Source: Streptomyces sp. Y2F8-2 | GTDB lineage: Bacteria; Actinomycetota; Actinomycetes; Streptomycetales; Streptomycetaceae | DNA: 64,000 nt | Assembly (NCBI RefSeq): GCF_014905555.1 | Contig: NZ_BNGS01000002.1 | Coordinates: 372,001-436,000 of the forward strand | Direction of reading: 5' to 3' | Shown: piece by piece, positions 8,239 through 16,414 of the stretch | How positions within the stretch are numbered: position 1 is the stretch's first letter | Layout of the letters: every line of letters starts with the position of its first letter | The notes under the pieces: generated by a model | What the model was told of the DNA's origin: nothing | Databases searched by the model: none | What the model saw: the letters and a program-made list of their open reading frames with translations, nothing else | Made by a program: the position numbers and the translations under genes

Positions 8239-9675
8239 ATGGATCCCAACCATCTGTTCATCGGAGGACGCTGGGTGCACACGTCCAGCGACCGTGTCAT
8301 CGACGTCGCATCCGCGAGCACCGGCGATCATCTCGGTGCCGTACCGGACGGTTCCCAGGACGACATCGACCGAGCGGTCGGAGCCGCTCGTGCCGCATTC
8401 GACGCACCGGCCGGCTGGGCCTCCTGGGGCCCTGAACATCGCGCGGCCGCCATGATCCGTCTCGCGGACGCGCTCGAGGCGAGGAAGGAGGCGACGTCCA
8501 CCGCCGTCAGCGCGCAGAACGGCATGCCGATCACTGTCGCCCGGTCCTTCGAAGGTGTGGTGCCGTCAGCCCTGCTGCGCTACTACGCGGGTCTGGCCGA
8601 CAGCATGACGTCCGAGGAACTGCGCACCGGACTGCCCCGTGGCACCACCCTGGTCCGCCGGGAACCCGCAGGCGTCGTAGCCGCCATCATGACCTGGAAC
8701 TTCCCTCAGACCATCGCCTTCTTCAAGATGGCCCCGGCTCTGGCGGCCGGTTGCGCGCTCGTCCTCAAGCCGGCTCCGGAGACGGTCCTCGACTCGGTGC
8801 TGCTGGCGGAGGCCGTCGAGGAAGCGGGCATTCCCGACGGCGTGATCAACATCGTTCCGGGCGGCCGCGACATCGGCGCCTATCTGGTCTCCCATCCTGA
8901 CATCGACAAGGTGTCGTTCACCGGATCCACCAGAGCGGGACGCCAAGTCGCCGCCGCATGCGCCGAATTGCTGCGACCGGTGACCCTGGAACTGGGAGGC
9001 AAGTCCGCCGCCGTCGTCCTCGACGACGCCGACCTCACCGCGACCGCAGAGCAGTTCTTCATGGCCAGTCTGCTGAACAACGGTCAGACCTGTTACGCCA
9101 GTACCAGGATCCTGGCCCCCCGCAGCAGGTATCGGGAAGTGGTCGAGTTCTGTACGGCGATGGCCCGTGACGCCGTCGTCGGTGACGCACTCGACCCCGG
9201 CACCCAGATCGGCCCGCTCGTCAGCCAGCGTCAGCGCGAACGGGTCCTGGGTTACATCAAGACCGGCCTCAACGAAGGGGCTCGGCTGACCACCGGAGGG
9301 GGCCGGCCACCCGGCCTCGATCGGGGCTGGTTCGTCGAACCCACCGTATTCACCGACGTCGAGAACTCGTCGACCATCGCGCAGGAGGAAATCTTCGGCC
9401 CGGTCCTCACGATCACGCCCTACGACGGCGAGGACGATGCGGTCCGCCTGGCGAACGAGTCGGCCTACGGCCTCGCCGGCACCGTCTGGACCACGGACCT
9501 GGACCACGGTGCCCAGGTGGCCCGCCGTCTGCGGACCGGCACCGTCGGGCTCAACGGTTATCTGCCCGACCTGACCTCCCCCTACGGAGGCAGGAAGGCC
9601 AGTGGCCTCGGCACCGAACTGGGGCCCGAGGGGCTTCACGCATACCAACAACTCCAGTCGATCTACCACCCCTGA
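8239..9675 (+). CDS. NAD(P)+-dependent aldehyde dehydrogenase
   Basis: The enzyme oxidises an aldehyde to the acid with NAD(P)+. It has 478 aa, a standard class length. Visible motifs are the cofactor-binding TWNFPQTIAFFKMAPALAAG, LKPAPETVLDS, the Rossmann SFTGSTRAGRQVAA, the catalytic Glu in TLELGGKSAAV, the catalytic Cys in NNGQTCYASTRIL, and EEIFGPVLTITPY. I start at ATG 8239, eight bases after GGGGAG; upstream in-frame codons (from 8077) do not look like the family. It is followed after 72 bases by a GMC oxidoreductase. The pair would oxidise an alcohol to the acid in two steps, as choline to betaine or a polyol/polyether alcohol. The substrate is not determined. Confidence 0.92.
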   Translation: MDPNHLFIGGRWVHTSSDRVIDVASASTGDHLGAVPDGSQDDIDRAVGAARAAFDAPAGWASWGPEHRAAAMIRLADALEARKEATSTAVSAQNGMPITVARSFEGVVPSALLRYYAGLADSMTSEELRTGLPRGTTLVRREPAGVVAAIMTWNFPQTIAFFKMAPALAAGCALVLKPAPETVLDSVLLAEAVEEAGIPDGVINIVPGGRDIGAYLVSHPDIDKVSFTGSTRAGRQVAAACAELLRPVTLELGGKSAAVVLDDADLTATAEQFFMASLLNNGQTCYASTRILAPRSRYREVVEFCTAMARDAVVGDALDPGTQIGPLVSQRQRERVLGYIKTGLNEGARLTTGGGRPPGLDRGWFVEPTVFTDVENSSTIAQEEIFGPVLTITPYDGEDDAVRLANESAYGLAGTVWTTDLDHGAQVARRLRTGTVGLNGYLPDLTSPYGGRKASGLGTELGPEGLHAYQQLQSIYHP

Positions 9676-9747
9676 TGCGACAGCCGGCGCCCGTCGCCCA
9701 ACTCGGGCGAGTCCAGCGACGGCCGCTCGCCGGGCGAGGGAATCAGC

Positions 9748-11355
9748 ATGACTTCCACCGGAACCGAAGGATTCGACTACGTCATCGTGGGCGCCGGCAG
9801 CGCCGGTTGCGTACTCGCGGACCGCCTGAGCCGCGACGACCGCGTCCGCGTGCTGCTCCTCGAAGCGGGCGGCCCTGACACCGACGAACTCATCCACATC
9901 CCAGCCGCACTCGGAATGCTCTTCGGATCGCACACCGACTGGAGCTACCGGACGGTCGAGCAGCCCCAGCAGGGCCGCGCCTTCTCCTGGCCCCGGGGCA
10001 AGACACTGGGCGGCTCATCATCCACCAACGTCATGATCTACACCCGGGGCAACCGGCACGACTACGACAGCTGGCGTGACGAGCACGGTGCGAAAGGCTG
10101 GGGCTACGACGACGTCCTGCCCTATTTCGTGAAGTCCGAGTCCAACCGCCGCCTCGGCGAGCCCTACCACGGTTCGGACGGACCCCTGCACGTCGAGGAC
10201 CGCACCTACACCCACGAACTCTCACAATCCTGGCTGGACGCCGCTGTGGAATGGGGGTTGGACCGCAACGACGACTTCGCGGGTGCATCCCCTGTCGGTG
10301 CCGGCCCGTACCAGGTGACATGCCATCACGGGCGGCGATGGTCCACGGCCGACGCCTATCTGCGCCCGGCCCTCGGCCGACCCAATCTCACGGTACGCAC
10401 CAGCGCCCTGGCAACAAGGATCACACTCAACGGATCACGCGCGGCCGGCATCACCTATCTCCGGGACGGACAGGAGCGGACGGCCCACGCCGACAGGGAG
10501 ATACTGCTCTGCGGTGGATCCATCAACTCGCCCCAGCTGCTGCTTCTGTCGGGCATGGGCGATCCCGATGAGCTGCACGATGTGGGGATAGATGTCCGAG
10601 TCCCCCTGCCCGGGGTCGGGCGTAACCTCCAGGACCATTTGATGGCTCCCATCGTGTGGGAGACCCAGAACTCCACCGATGTCGTGCGGGATTTGCTCAC
10701 CCCGGACAACCTCGACCGGTGGCGCACGCACGGCGACGGGCCCTTCGCCTCCAACTACGGCGAGGTCGGCGCGTTCCTCAACGTCACGGGCGGCCGCAGC
10801 AGCCGTCCTGACGTCCAGTTGGTGGGAGGGGCCACGGCACTCATTCTCAGCGGTGAGGAAAGACCTGACCGGCCGGTGTTCACGATGAACTGCGTCCCCC
10901 TGCACCCGCGGACTCGCGGCACCGTCCGTCTCGCGTCGCCTGATCCGCAGACCCCTCCGCTGATCGATCCCCGGTACTTCGACGTGCCCGCGGATGCGTC
11001 GGTCATGGTCGCGGGACTCAGAGCGGTCATGGGCATCGCCCACCGCGCACCGTTCGCCGACTACCTGGGGCGGTCGTACCTGCCCGCCAGTGACGACCTC
11101 GACCGTCTGGACGACGCGGCTCTCGAAGAGCACGTCCGCAGATGGAGTGCCACGGCGTATCACCCGGTGGGAACCTGCGCCATGGGAACGGGAGACAACT
11201 CCGTCGTCAATTCGGATCTGGAGGTCCACGGAGTCGAGCGACTCCGAGTCGTCGACGCCTCCGTCATGCCGACTGTCATCAGTGGAAACACGAACGCACC
11301 CACGGTCATGATCGCCGAAAAGGCTGCCGAGCGGATCGGGCGGCGACCTCACTGA
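9748..11355 (+). CDS. GMC-family FAD-dependent alcohol/choline dehydrogenase-like oxidoreductase
   Basis: Its 535 aa show the FAD Rossmann motif DYVIVGAGSAGCVLADRLS at the N-terminus with E33-like LLLEAGG, and GMC signature 1 (PRGKTLGGSSSTNVMIYTRG). Signature 2 lies near GGSINSPQLLLLSGMG, and the active-site His region is SATAYHPVGTCAMG. The C-terminal FAD contact is SGNTNAPTVMIAEKAAERI. This family oxidises primary or secondary alcohols such as choline, glucose or polyethylene glycol. A GAGGGA Shine-Dalgarno precedes ATG 9748. It is the second gene of the TetR-controlled pair, and the linked aldehyde dehydrogenase would take its product onward. Confidence 0.92.
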   Translation: MTSTGTEGFDYVIVGAGSAGCVLADRLSRDDRVRVLLLEAGGPDTDELIHIPAALGMLFGSHTDWSYRTVEQPQQGRAFSWPRGKTLGGSSSTNVMIYTRGNRHDYDSWRDEHGAKGWGYDDVLPYFVKSESNRRLGEPYHGSDGPLHVEDRTYTHELSQSWLDAAVEWGLDRNDDFAGASPVGAGPYQVTCHHGRRWSTADAYLRPALGRPNLTVRTSALATRITLNGSRAAGITYLRDGQERTAHADREILLCGGSINSPQLLLLSGMGDPDELHDVGIDVRVPLPGVGRNLQDHLMAPIVWETQNSTDVVRDLLTPDNLDRWRTHGDGPFASNYGEVGAFLNVTGGRSSRPDVQLVGGATALILSGEERPDRPVFTMNCVPLHPRTRGTVRLASPDPQTPPLIDPRYFDVPADASVMVAGLRAVMGIAHRAPFADYLGRSYLPASDDLDRLDDAALEEHVRRWSATAYHPVGTCAMGTGDNSVVNSDLEVHGVERLRVVDASVMPTVISGNTNAPTVMIAEKAAERIGRRPH

Positions 11356-11408
11356 ACTTGACGTATGAGGAGCCCCGGAGTCCGCCCGCGCCTTGGTGGA
11401 CACACTGG

Positions 11409-11555
11409 TCACGGCACGCCCCTGAGCGGGCCCTCGATGTGATAGCGGCTCTGGGACACGACGGCTTGGCGGATCTTGGTGGTGAAGTCGGCGGTACGGG
11501 CGATCCGGTCCACGCCGCCGGCCTTGCGGTAGCCGGCCGCCGTGGCGGAAAACAT
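11409..11555 (-). CDS. possible 48-aa small protein of unknown function
   Basis: ATG 11555-11553 is preceded by GGGAGG at a good distance (eight bases), and the frame encodes MFSATAAGYRKAGGVDRIAR then TADFTTKIRQAVVSQSRYHI and a short end. Codon third positions are GC-rich, as in real genes here. I do not recognise the sequence. It could be a small gene or the 3' end of a lost one, and it lies 54 bases from the GMC gene stop, on the opposite strand. Confidence 0.33.
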   Translation of the reverse strand: MFSATAAGYRKAGGVDRIARTADFTTKIRQAVVSQSRYHIEGPLRGVP

Positions 11556-12057
11556 GGTGGTTCGCCTCCCGCGTGGTGACGTCCTGGGTGGATGGCACCG
11601 GCCTGCTCGGGCGGTCTGGAACCGTGATGGCGCCTGATACTCGGCCAAGGCCCCTATCGCAACCTGGCTTTGACGCGCTGACACTGTGTTGACTACTCGC
11701 CCATTCGTGAGCGGCATTGACGAACGGCTAGTGGCCCTGCGGAGCATCACCGCGGGCGCGGGGTCGACTCGCCCGCCCCGACGCCTGGCTGCGTCGCGTC
11801 GGAATTTCCCCGACCTGAAATGAACAACGACCCTGGCCGACCGGAGTTCCACGAACCGCAAGGTAGTCCTCGGCCCGACTCCGCCACCGCGTTATCCCTG
11901 TCGACGGTCGAACCGCCGCAGTCCACCTCCGTCCGGAACAGCCCTGTCACCTGCCTGGCGCCGCCGTACCGGCAGTTCCGCGCACTGTTCCTGCCAATGG
12001 CTCGTTGGGACGCACGAGACACCGATCGGCTCTGGCCCGCTGACCACTGCGGCCGAT
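11556..12057. other. 500-base stretch with no supported gene
   Basis: Short open frames occur on both strands but none has a recognisable family, a clear ribosome-binding site or consistent codon bias. The AT content is somewhat higher around 11620-11720. The right end abuts the terminator of the cold-shock gene. Confidence 0.5.
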
Positions 12058-12101
12058 GGTAAGGGCCCGGCGTCCCGAAGCCGGGATGCCGGGCCCTTAC
12101 C
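12058..12101 (-). terminator. strong intrinsic terminator of the cold-shock gene
   Basis: Fourteen-base arms GGTAAGGGCCCGGC (12058-12071) and GCCGGGCCCTTACC (12088-12101) pair perfectly, and an inner TCCCG/CGGGA pair extends the stem. It begins about a dozen bases after the cold-shock stop codon on the minus strand. Confidence 0.85.
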
Positions 12102-12112
12102 GAGGCGCGCGA

Positions 12113-12316
12113 TCAGGCGGGGCGGATGTTCTCCGCCTGCGGGCCCTTCTGGCCCTGTGTGACGTCGAATTCGACCTTCTGGCCCTCCTGCAGCTCGCGG
12201 TAGCCCTGGCTGGCGATGTTGGAGTAGTGGGCGAAGACGTCGGGGCCGCCGCCCTCCTGCTCGATGAAGCCGAAGCCCTTCTCGCTGTTGAACCACTTCA
12301 CTGTGCCCTTGGCCAT
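12113..12316 (-). CDS. cold-shock protein, CspA family
   Basis: This single cold-shock domain of 67 aa binds single-stranded RNA or DNA and acts as an RNA chaperone. [20 protein letters not shown] contains the RNP1 motif KGFGFI, and DVFAHYSNI is RNP2. The C-terminal [20 protein letters not shown] is typical of Streptomyces paralogues. ATG 12316 has AAGGAG six bases before it. The gene is flanked by a strong terminator and by a long untranslated leader that contains a perfect 10-bp hairpin, as expected for a thermoresponsive csp mRNA. RNase J lies upstream on the other strand, so two RNA-metabolism genes are adjacent. Confidence 0.95.
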   Translation of the reverse strand: MAKGTVKWFNSEKGFGFIEQEGGGPDVFAHYSNIASQGYRELQEGQKVEFDVTQGQKGPQAENIRPA

Positions 12317-12680
12317 GACTGTCTCCTTTGAGGGAAACCGGGCACGCACCCTGCGCGCCCGGGAGGTGATCGCCCTGGTCCGGAGAGGCGCTGAACAGCA
12401 AGAACGCCCGTGATGGCGATCACGGGCGAACGGAACTTCGGAACCACGACTGCTGATCACAACGCTATAACGGCATGATGGAAGCCGCCAGCGGAAACGC
12501 GCCAACATCCGGCCCGGAACGAAGGGCCGGATCGCCCATGAGGCTCGGCCGATGGTGATCAAGCGGTTTCGCGCCCTTCTTCTGCACAAGGCGGCGAGGC
12601 ATGGCCTCCCTGCCGCCGACTGTTTTCCGGGTGGGCCTCACCGATCATGCGTGACCGGCCCTTCCCCATACGAACGCGGA
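12317..12680. other. cold-shock gene leader and promoter region
   Basis: The stretch upstream of the cold-shock ATG holds no supported protein. It contains the hairpin at 12405-12428, about 90 bases before the start codon, and a TATA-like element (GTTATAGCG on the minus strand) near 12462-12472 that could be a -10 region. A leader of about 140 bases would then precede the start codon. Confidence 0.5.
12405..12428 (-). other. leader hairpin of the cold-shock mRNA
   Basis: CGCCCGTGAT (12405-12414) and ATCACGGGCG (12419-12428) form a perfect 10-bp stem with the 4-nt loop GGCG. It lies in the predicted 5' untranslated leader, where cold-shock mRNAs usually carry temperature-sensitive structure. 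Confidence 0.5.
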
Positions 12681-12848
12681 TCAGGTCGCCTGGGCCATGC
12701 GCTGCCAGGCGGCGAGCTTGGCCACGTCGACACCTTCGCGCTCAAGGTGATCGAAGACAACCGCCGGCGTGATCCGATCATGCCGGGGCACCCACTGCGG
12801 GTGCCCCGGCTCCGTCGGGAAAAGGAGATCGCACAGGCAACGGATCAC
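12681..12848 (-). CDS. possible 55-aa protein of unknown function
   Basis: The minus-strand frame from GTG 12848 to TGA 12681 reads VIRCLCDLLFPTEPGHPQWV, PRHDRITPAVVFDHLEREGV and DVAKLAAWQRMAQAT. It has strong third-position GC and a GGAG about ten bases before the GTG, so it looks coding. It may be a small gene or the C-terminal relic of a longer one. I do not recognise the family. A perfect 12-bp hairpin lies inside the frame (12782-12810), which is odd for coding sequence. Confidence 0.42.
   Translation of the reverse strand: MIRCLCDLLFPTEPGHPQWVPRHDRITPAVVFDHLEREGVDVAKLAAWQRMAQAT
12782..12810. repeat. 12-bp perfect inverted repeat upstream of RNase J
   Basis: GCCGGGGCACCC (12782-12793) pairs with GGGTGCCCCGGC (12799-12810) around the loop ACTGC. 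It lies 68 bases before the RNase J start codon, so it may be in the RNase J mRNA leader or terminate transcription from either side. Confidence 0.6.
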
Positions 12849-12877
12849 CCGTCCCGCTCTCCGGGTACCGTCAGGGT

Positions 12878-14563
12878 ATGAGTCATCCGCACCCCGAACT
12901 GAAAGCCGCCCCGCCCCTTCCCGAAGGAGGGCTGCGGGTCATCGCCCTGGGCGGCCTGGGTGAGATCGGCCGCAACATGACCGTCTTCGAGCACGCGGGC
13001 AAGCTGCTCATCGTCGACTGCGGCGTGCTGTTCCCCGAGGAGACCCAGCCCGGTGTCGACGTGATCCTGCCGGACTTCACCTCGATCCGGGACCGGCTGG
13101 ACGACGTCGTGGCCGTGGTACTCACCCACGGCCACGAGGACCACATCGGCGGCGTGCCGTACCTGCTGCGCGAGCGGTCCGACATTCCCGTCGTCGGCTC
13201 GAAGCTGACGCTGGCGTTCCTGGAGGCCAAGCTCAAGGAACACGGCATCCGGCCGCGCACGGTGCGGGTGCGGGAGGGCGACCGGCGCGGCCTTGGACCC
13301 TTCGACTGCGAGTTCGTGGCGGTCAACCACTCCATCCCCGACAGCCTCGCGGTCGCGATCCGCACCCGGGCCGGGATGGTGCTGCACACCGGCGACTTCA
13401 AGATGGACCAGTTCCCTCTCGACGACCGCATCACCGATCTGCGCGCCTTCGCCCGCCTCGGCGAGGAGGGCGTGGACCTGTTCCTCACCGACTCCACCAA
13501 CGCCGAAGTACCCGGCTTCACCACCTCCGAGCGAGAGCTGAACCCGGCGATCGAGCAGGTGATGCGCACCGCGCCGCGCCGGGTCATCGTCTCCAGCTTC
13601 GCCAGCCACGTGCACCGCATCCAGCAGGTCCTGGACGCCGCGCACCAGCACGGCCGCAAGGTCGCTTTCGTCGGCCGGTCGATGGTCCGCAACATGGGCA
13701 TCGCCCGTGACCTGGGCTATCTGAAGGTCCCCTCCGGTCTGGTCGTGAGCACGAAGGAGCTGGAGAAGCTCCCGGACCACAAGATCACTCTGGTGTGCAC
13801 CGGGTCCCAGGGCGAACCGATGGCCGCGCTGTCACGGATGGCCAACCGCGACCACATGATCCGCATCGGCAAGGGCGACACCGTCCTGCTCGCCAGTTCC
13901 CTCATCCCCGGCAACGAGAACGCCATCTACCGGGTGATCAACGGACTCACCCGGTGGGGCGCCCACGTGGTCCACAAGGGCAACGCCAAGGTGCACGTCT
14001 CGGGGCATGCCAGCGCCGGCGAACTCGTCTACTGCTACAACATCGTCAAGCCCCGCAATGTCATGCCCGTGCACGGCGAATGGCGTCACCTGCGGGCCAA
14101 CGCCGACCTCGCCATCCGTACCGGTGTCGACCCCGACCGGGTCGTCATCGCCGAGGACGGCGTCGTCGTCGACCTGATCGACGGACGCGCATCCATCACC
14201 GGCAAGGTCCCCGCCGGCAACGTCTACGTGGACGGCATGGAAGTCGGCGGCGCCACCGAAGCGTCCCTCAAGGACCGCCTCACCCTCGCCGCCGAAGGCG
14301 TGGTCACGGTCGTGGCGATCGTCGACGCGGACACCGGCGCCCTCGCCGAGGCCCCCGACTTCCTGGCCCGCGGCTTTGTCCACGACGACACCACCTTCGA
14401 GCCGGTCATCCCCGTCATCGAGAAGACCCTGGCCACCGCAGCCGAGGAAGGCGTCGGGGACGCGCACCAACTCGAACAACTCCTCGCCCGCGCCGTGGCG
14501 AACTGGGCGTTCCGCACCCACCGCCGCAAGCCCCTCATCATCCCCGTCATCATCGACGCCTGA
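12878..14563 (+). CDS. rnj: ribonuclease J (metallo-beta-lactamase/beta-CASP RNase)
   Basis: This is a zinc-dependent endo- and 5'-3' exoribonuclease involved in rRNA maturation and mRNA decay. Its 561 aa are of normal length. It shows the zinc motif THGHEDHIGGVPYLL, GDFKMD, and the beta-CASP segment TDSTNAEVPGFTTSE. Further family blocks are SSFASHVHRIQQVLDAA, CTGSQGEPMAALSRMA, HVSGHASAGELVY and VMPVHGEWRHL. The last 100 residues form the RNase J C-terminal domain. The N-terminus begins MSHPHPELKAAPPLPEGGLR, the usual actinobacterial form. The gene stands alone, flanked on both sides by unusually strong GC hairpins (12782-12810 and 15059-15091). Confidence 0.96.
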   Translation: MSHPHPELKAAPPLPEGGLRVIALGGLGEIGRNMTVFEHAGKLLIVDCGVLFPEETQPGVDVILPDFTSIRDRLDDVVAVVLTHGHEDHIGGVPYLLRERSDIPVVGSKLTLAFLEAKLKEHGIRPRTVRVREGDRRGLGPFDCEFVAVNHSIPDSLAVAIRTRAGMVLHTGDFKMDQFPLDDRITDLRAFARLGEEGVDLFLTDSTNAEVPGFTTSERELNPAIEQVMRTAPRRVIVSSFASHVHRIQQVLDAAHQHGRKVAFVGRSMVRNMGIARDLGYLKVPSGLVVSTKELEKLPDHKITLVCTGSQGEPMAALSRMANRDHMIRIGKGDTVLLASSLIPGNENAIYRVINGLTRWGAHVVHKGNAKVHVSGHASAGELVYCYNIVKPRNVMPVHGEWRHLRANADLAIRTGVDPDRVVIAEDGVVVDLIDGRASITGKVPAGNVYVDGMEVGGATEASLKDRLTLAAEGVVTVVAIVDADTGALAEAPDFLARGFVHDDTTFEPVIPVIEKTLATAAEEGVGDAHQLEQLLARAVANWAFRTHRRKPLIIPVIIDA

Positions 14564-14686
14564 GCCATTGCATCGGCAGCACCGTCCCCGCGCGCTGAGC
14601 CCGCCTGAGCTGCGAAACGGCGGTGCGGTCCCTCACGGCCTCGTCCGTCGGCAGTGCATCGGTTGCCTCGGGTTCGGGCGTTCTGA

Positions 14687-15031
14687 TCAGGTTGATGTCT
14701 GCGGCTGAGGCTTGCCGCCCTCGGCGCGCAGTTGCTCGTTGATGCGCTGCGCCTCTTCGAGCTGGTCTTCGAGGATGACGATGCGGCAGGCGGCCTCTAT
14801 GGCGGTGCCCTGGTCGACGAGTTCGCGGGCGCGGGCGGCGATGCGCAGCTGGTACCGGGAGTAGCGGCGATGGCCGCCATCCGAGCGCAGCGGAGTGATC
14901 AAGCGGTGTTCACCGAGAGCACGGAGGAAGGCAGGGGTGGTGCCGAGCATCTCGGCGGCCCGGCCCATGGTGTAGGCGGGGTAGTCGTCATCGTCGAGAG
15001 GGCCGACGGGACGGGAACCGGCAGGCGGCAT
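14687..15031 (-). CDS. MerR-type helix-turn-helix regulator
   Basis: The product has 114 aa. Residues 20-80 form a MerR DNA-binding domain: [20 protein letters not shown], then [21 protein letters not shown] short coiled region follows ([20 protein letters not shown] and [16 protein letters not shown]), as in HspR or MlrA-like proteins that dimerise through a helix and carry no ligand domain. I start at ATG 15031; GAAGAGG is close upstream. The frame is open to 15082, but that part would be encoded by the long hairpin at 15059-15091. It is convergent with RNase J, and its target is unknown. Confidence 0.82.
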   Translation of the reverse strand: MPPAGSRPVGPLDDDDYPAYTMGRAAEMLGTTPAFLRALGEHRLITPLRSDGGHRRYSRYQLRIAARARELVDQGTAIEAACRIVILEDQLEEAQRINEQLRAEGGKPQPQTST

Positions 15032-15058
15032 AGACCTCTTCTTTCGGGGACGCGTCGG

Positions 15059-15091
15059 GGGGCCCGGGTGCCAGTACGGCACCCGGGCCCC
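15059..15091. repeat. 14-bp perfect inverted repeat upstream of the MerR gene
   Basis: GGGGCCCGGGTGCC (15059-15072) pairs with GGCACCCGGGCCCC (15078-15091) around the loop AGTAC. It lies 28 bases before the MerR ATG on the minus strand, so it could sit in that mRNA leader. On the plus strand it is followed by a second hairpin with a T-rich tail. Confidence 0.65.
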
Positions 15092-15110
15092 GAGCTTTCA
15101 ACACCATCTA

Positions 15111-15137
15111 CCGGCGCACTGCGCCGGCCTTCTTTTT
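15111..15137 (+). terminator. intrinsic terminator-like hairpin with T-rich tail (plus strand)
   Basis: CCGGCGC (15111-15117) and GCGCCGG (15121-15127) form a stem with the loop ACT, followed by CCTTCTTTTT. This is the textbook form of an intrinsic terminator, yet no plus-strand gene precedes it within 500 bases. It may terminate RNase J read-through or end an unrecognised small RNA that includes the hairpin at 15059. Confidence 0.55.
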
Positions 15138-15139
15138 CC

Positions 15140-15610
15140 GCAGGTGCCGCCCGGGAGGGCGGGGTTGCGGGGATCGCGAATGCGTGACCGGGGACCACCT
15201 TCCAATCCGGGGTCTTGCGGTACCCGGGCGGACTCCCTCGCCCGGGCGATCCTGATGGCGTTCTGCTCCTTACCTTTCGATTACGCGGATACCGCGGGTA
15301 CTGCTCACAGCCCTGCTGGGGCCGTGTCCTTCTGGTCTACCTGCACAGCAGTTCGTGTCTGCTGCGCCCACTTCGACTTCTGGGTACGACGACAACGCTA
15401 ACCCTGTGACGGAGGAATGTCTACTGTTGCCATGACAGTTTTTCTCCATGGAGTGTGCGTCTGCTTCTACCGCAGGTACATCAGGAAGAGTGCTCACTCG
15501 AATGGCGGTCCCCGCTTCCCGTACAGCAGTCCTCGGTGGGACCGGCCCGGTTCTCGCCCACGCTGAACGGCGTGCCAAGCCGCGTACGTCCGCCGCCACG
15601 ACCCCGCTCC
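15140..15610. other. stretch with no supported gene
   Basis: Both strands were read in all frames. There are short open frames but no family resemblance. A CGGAGGA Shine-Dalgarno-like sequence occurs at 15410-15416 with no convincing start codon after it. The composition between 15260 and 15440 is lower in GC than its surroundings, which suggests foreign or decayed DNA. Confidence 0.45.
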
Positions 15611-15816
15611 GAGGCCCAGATCAGGACCGCTCTCCGACTGGAGATCCTGCGAGAGGGACGGTGCTGGACCTCGACGGCGTCACGATCGTGGGCTCCAGCG
15701 GCGTCAACACTCTCCTCATCACCCACCGAATCACGCGAAGCGCCGGGGGCCGGCTACGACCGGCAGCACCCAGTGCCTCCGTCGCACACCTCTTCCAGAT
15801 CGTCGGCCTCGGGTGA
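15611..15816 (+). pseudogene. relic: frameshifted STAS-domain anti-sigma-factor antagonist
   Basis: Two frames join to give a STAS domain end. The first reads EAQIRTALRLEILREG, and after a frameshift near 15660 the second reads TVLDLDGVTIVGSSGVNTLL, then ITHRITRSAGGRLRPAAPSA and HLFQIVGLG, ending at TGA 15814-15816. LDLDGVTxxxSSGVNTLL is the core of anti-anti-sigma factors, with the phosphorylatable Ser in SSG. The N-terminal strand is missing and the frame is broken, so it is dead. Streptomyces carry many such genes, and this one has been lost. Confidence 0.6.
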
Positions 15817-15925
15817 GGGAGAGGCCGCCGGCGCAGGCGTTCCCCTGCCAGAGGGCAAAGACGACGGCACACACGGAGCGCCGCCATGCACGCGAAGCCG
15901 GTGTCCTGCGAACCGGCACACCGCG

Positions 15926-16414
15926 TCATTCCGAAGGAATGCGAAACTCGAATTCGGGACGGTCCCACAGGACGGCGGGCGGGTTCGCGAGCACGGTCCC
16001 GATCCGCACTGCACCGACGCGGTGGTAGAAGTCCTCGGCGGGGAGATGCGACACGACCTTGACGCGGTCGAGCCCGGCGGCACGGGCCTCGGATTGCATG
16101 TGCGCGACGAGCAGTCGTCCAATACCCCGCCCTTGCACTTCGTCGGCGACGAACAGCAGGTCGAGCTCCGGTGGAGCGAGGACGAGCGAGTAGAACCCGA
16201 GGACCCGGCCTCCATGCTCGTCGGCGCCGACGGCCACAAAGGCGCGGTGGGCCTCGATGTAATCAGGCCCGACCCGGTAGCCCGCGACTGCGGCTGCGTA
16301 CTTACCCGCGTAGGCGCCTGAGCCACGCACGAGCCGCGTGAGCCGCTTGGCATCCCGCGCAACGGCCCTCCGTATCGTGATCGGCTGGCTGATCGGGGAA
16401 GTGCGTGAACTCAT
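15926..16414 (-). CDS. GNAT-family N-acetyltransferase
   Basis: The protein has 162 aa with one GNAT fold. The N-terminal beta strand/helix is ITIRRAVARDAKRLTRLVRG, the central strand is HGGRVLGFYSLVLAP, and motif A for acetyl-CoA (LDLLFVADEVQGRGIGRLLV) has the Q/RxxGxG/A pattern as QGRGIG. The C-terminal beta-bulge strand is ADEFYHRVGA-like (AEDFYHRVGAVRIG). ATG 16414 gives MSSRTSPISQPITI, the expected family beginning, although no clear Shine-Dalgarno is visible. The acetyl acceptor is unknown; the fold resembles PanZ/RimI-sized enzymes. It is an isolated gene between two relics. Confidence 0.83.
   Translation of the reverse strand: MSSRTSPISQPITIRRAVARDAKRLTRLVRGSGAYAGKYAAAVAGYRVGPDYIEAHRAFVAVGADEHGGRVLGFYSLVLAPPELDLLFVADEVQGRGIGRLLVAHMQSEARAAGLDRVKVVSHLPAEDFYHRVGAVRIGTVLANPPAVLWDRPEFEFRIPSE

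Noticed and set aside
8566..9933. Long minus-strand frame opposite the aldehyde dehydrogenase
   Set aside because: The plus strand has all catalytic motifs of the family; the antisense peptide is low complexity without homologous features.
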